From positions 1 to 63,602 of the forward strand of contig JAJQEO010000074.1 of the NCBI GenBank assembly GCA_021201665.1: a stretch of DNA of 63,602 nt, in the 5' to 3' direction. The stretch comes from Lachnospiraceae bacterium. GTDB taxonomy: Bacteria; Bacillota; Clostridia; Lachnospirales; Lachnospiraceae. The notes beneath the pieces are model-generated. The model was given only the letters and a program-made list of their open reading frames with translations, made no database searches and was not told where the DNA came from. This document shows positions 63,562-63,602 of this stretch, piece by piece. Both the position numbers and the translations under genes were made by a program. Each line of letters begins with the position of its first letter. The stretch's first letter is position 1.

Positions 63562-63602
63562 CTTGTAATTAAGGAAGCCGCGCCGCGCGCGCGACACAAA
63601 AT

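Noticed and set aside
36420..63602. Integrase, transposase or clear attachment sites bounding the defence block
   Set aside because: I looked for recombinase motifs and flanking direct repeats and found none in the window; the island edges are set only by gene content.
1..63602. tRNA or rRNA genes
   Set aside because: No cloverleaf-like or rRNA sequence was noticed on either strand; a dedicated scan was not possible.

Overview
The window looks like a chromosome segment of a spore-forming Clostridia, most likely a Lachnospiraceae member. The evidence is SpoIIR, the PyrD-B/PyrK pair, the CdaA-CdaR diadenylate cyclase pair, a UvrBA operon with a Gram-positive LexA box, a CIRCE-like site before a small heat-shock gene, and mixed GC. 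Almost every gene lies on the minus strand; typA and one small redox-type gene are on the plus strand. I see no rRNA, tRNA, CRISPR array, transposase or integrase.

Region 1 (about 0.2-25 kb) is core genome: cobO, a double-OB SSB-like gene, typA, spoIIR, pyrF-pyrK-pyrD, a fused sugar transferase/glycosyltransferase, an HPr-like gene after cdaA-cdaR, comFC, recD2, mreB, uvrA and uvrB. Several of these proteins carry low-complexity insertions or linkers (PyrK, PyrF, the glycosyltransferase, RecD2, SpoIIR). The intergenic gaps hold several families of small hairpin repeats; copies of the same families recur tens of kilobases apart, some with compensatory changes in their stems.

Region 2 (about 25-36.4 kb) is accessory and partly decaying: a truncated second recD2 joined out of frame to a J-domain gene, a Y-family polymerase with one in-frame TAA beside a YolD gene, and a plsY paralogue broken by an 83-bp palindromic element. 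Intact small genes lie between them (Hsp20, flavodoxin, DUF2971, GtrA, histidine phosphatase, Nudix, GNAT).

Region 3 (about 36.6-62.9 kb) is one long minus-strand defence block. It starts with a small XRE regulator and a good promoter, followed by a complete type 1 BREX set (brxA, brxB, brxC, pglX, pglZ, brxL). A DUF2971 gene sits between pglX and pglZ. An AT-rich pair, an unrecognised helical 767-residue protein and a sacsin/HSP90-type ATPase, sits between pglZ and brxL. Directly after brxL, with almost no gaps, come a leucine-rich-repeat protein, a PH-like protein, a protein kinase, a von Willebrand A protein, a PP2C phosphatase, a free-standing TerY-C-like zinc domain, a transglutaminase-like protein, a small McrA-head-like protein and a membrane protein. 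The kinase/vWA/PP2C trio matches the TerY-P triad architecture. A type 1 BREX system physically continuous with a phospho-signalling triad and extra possible effectors is the most interesting feature of the window. Their functional coupling is inferred from gene order only.
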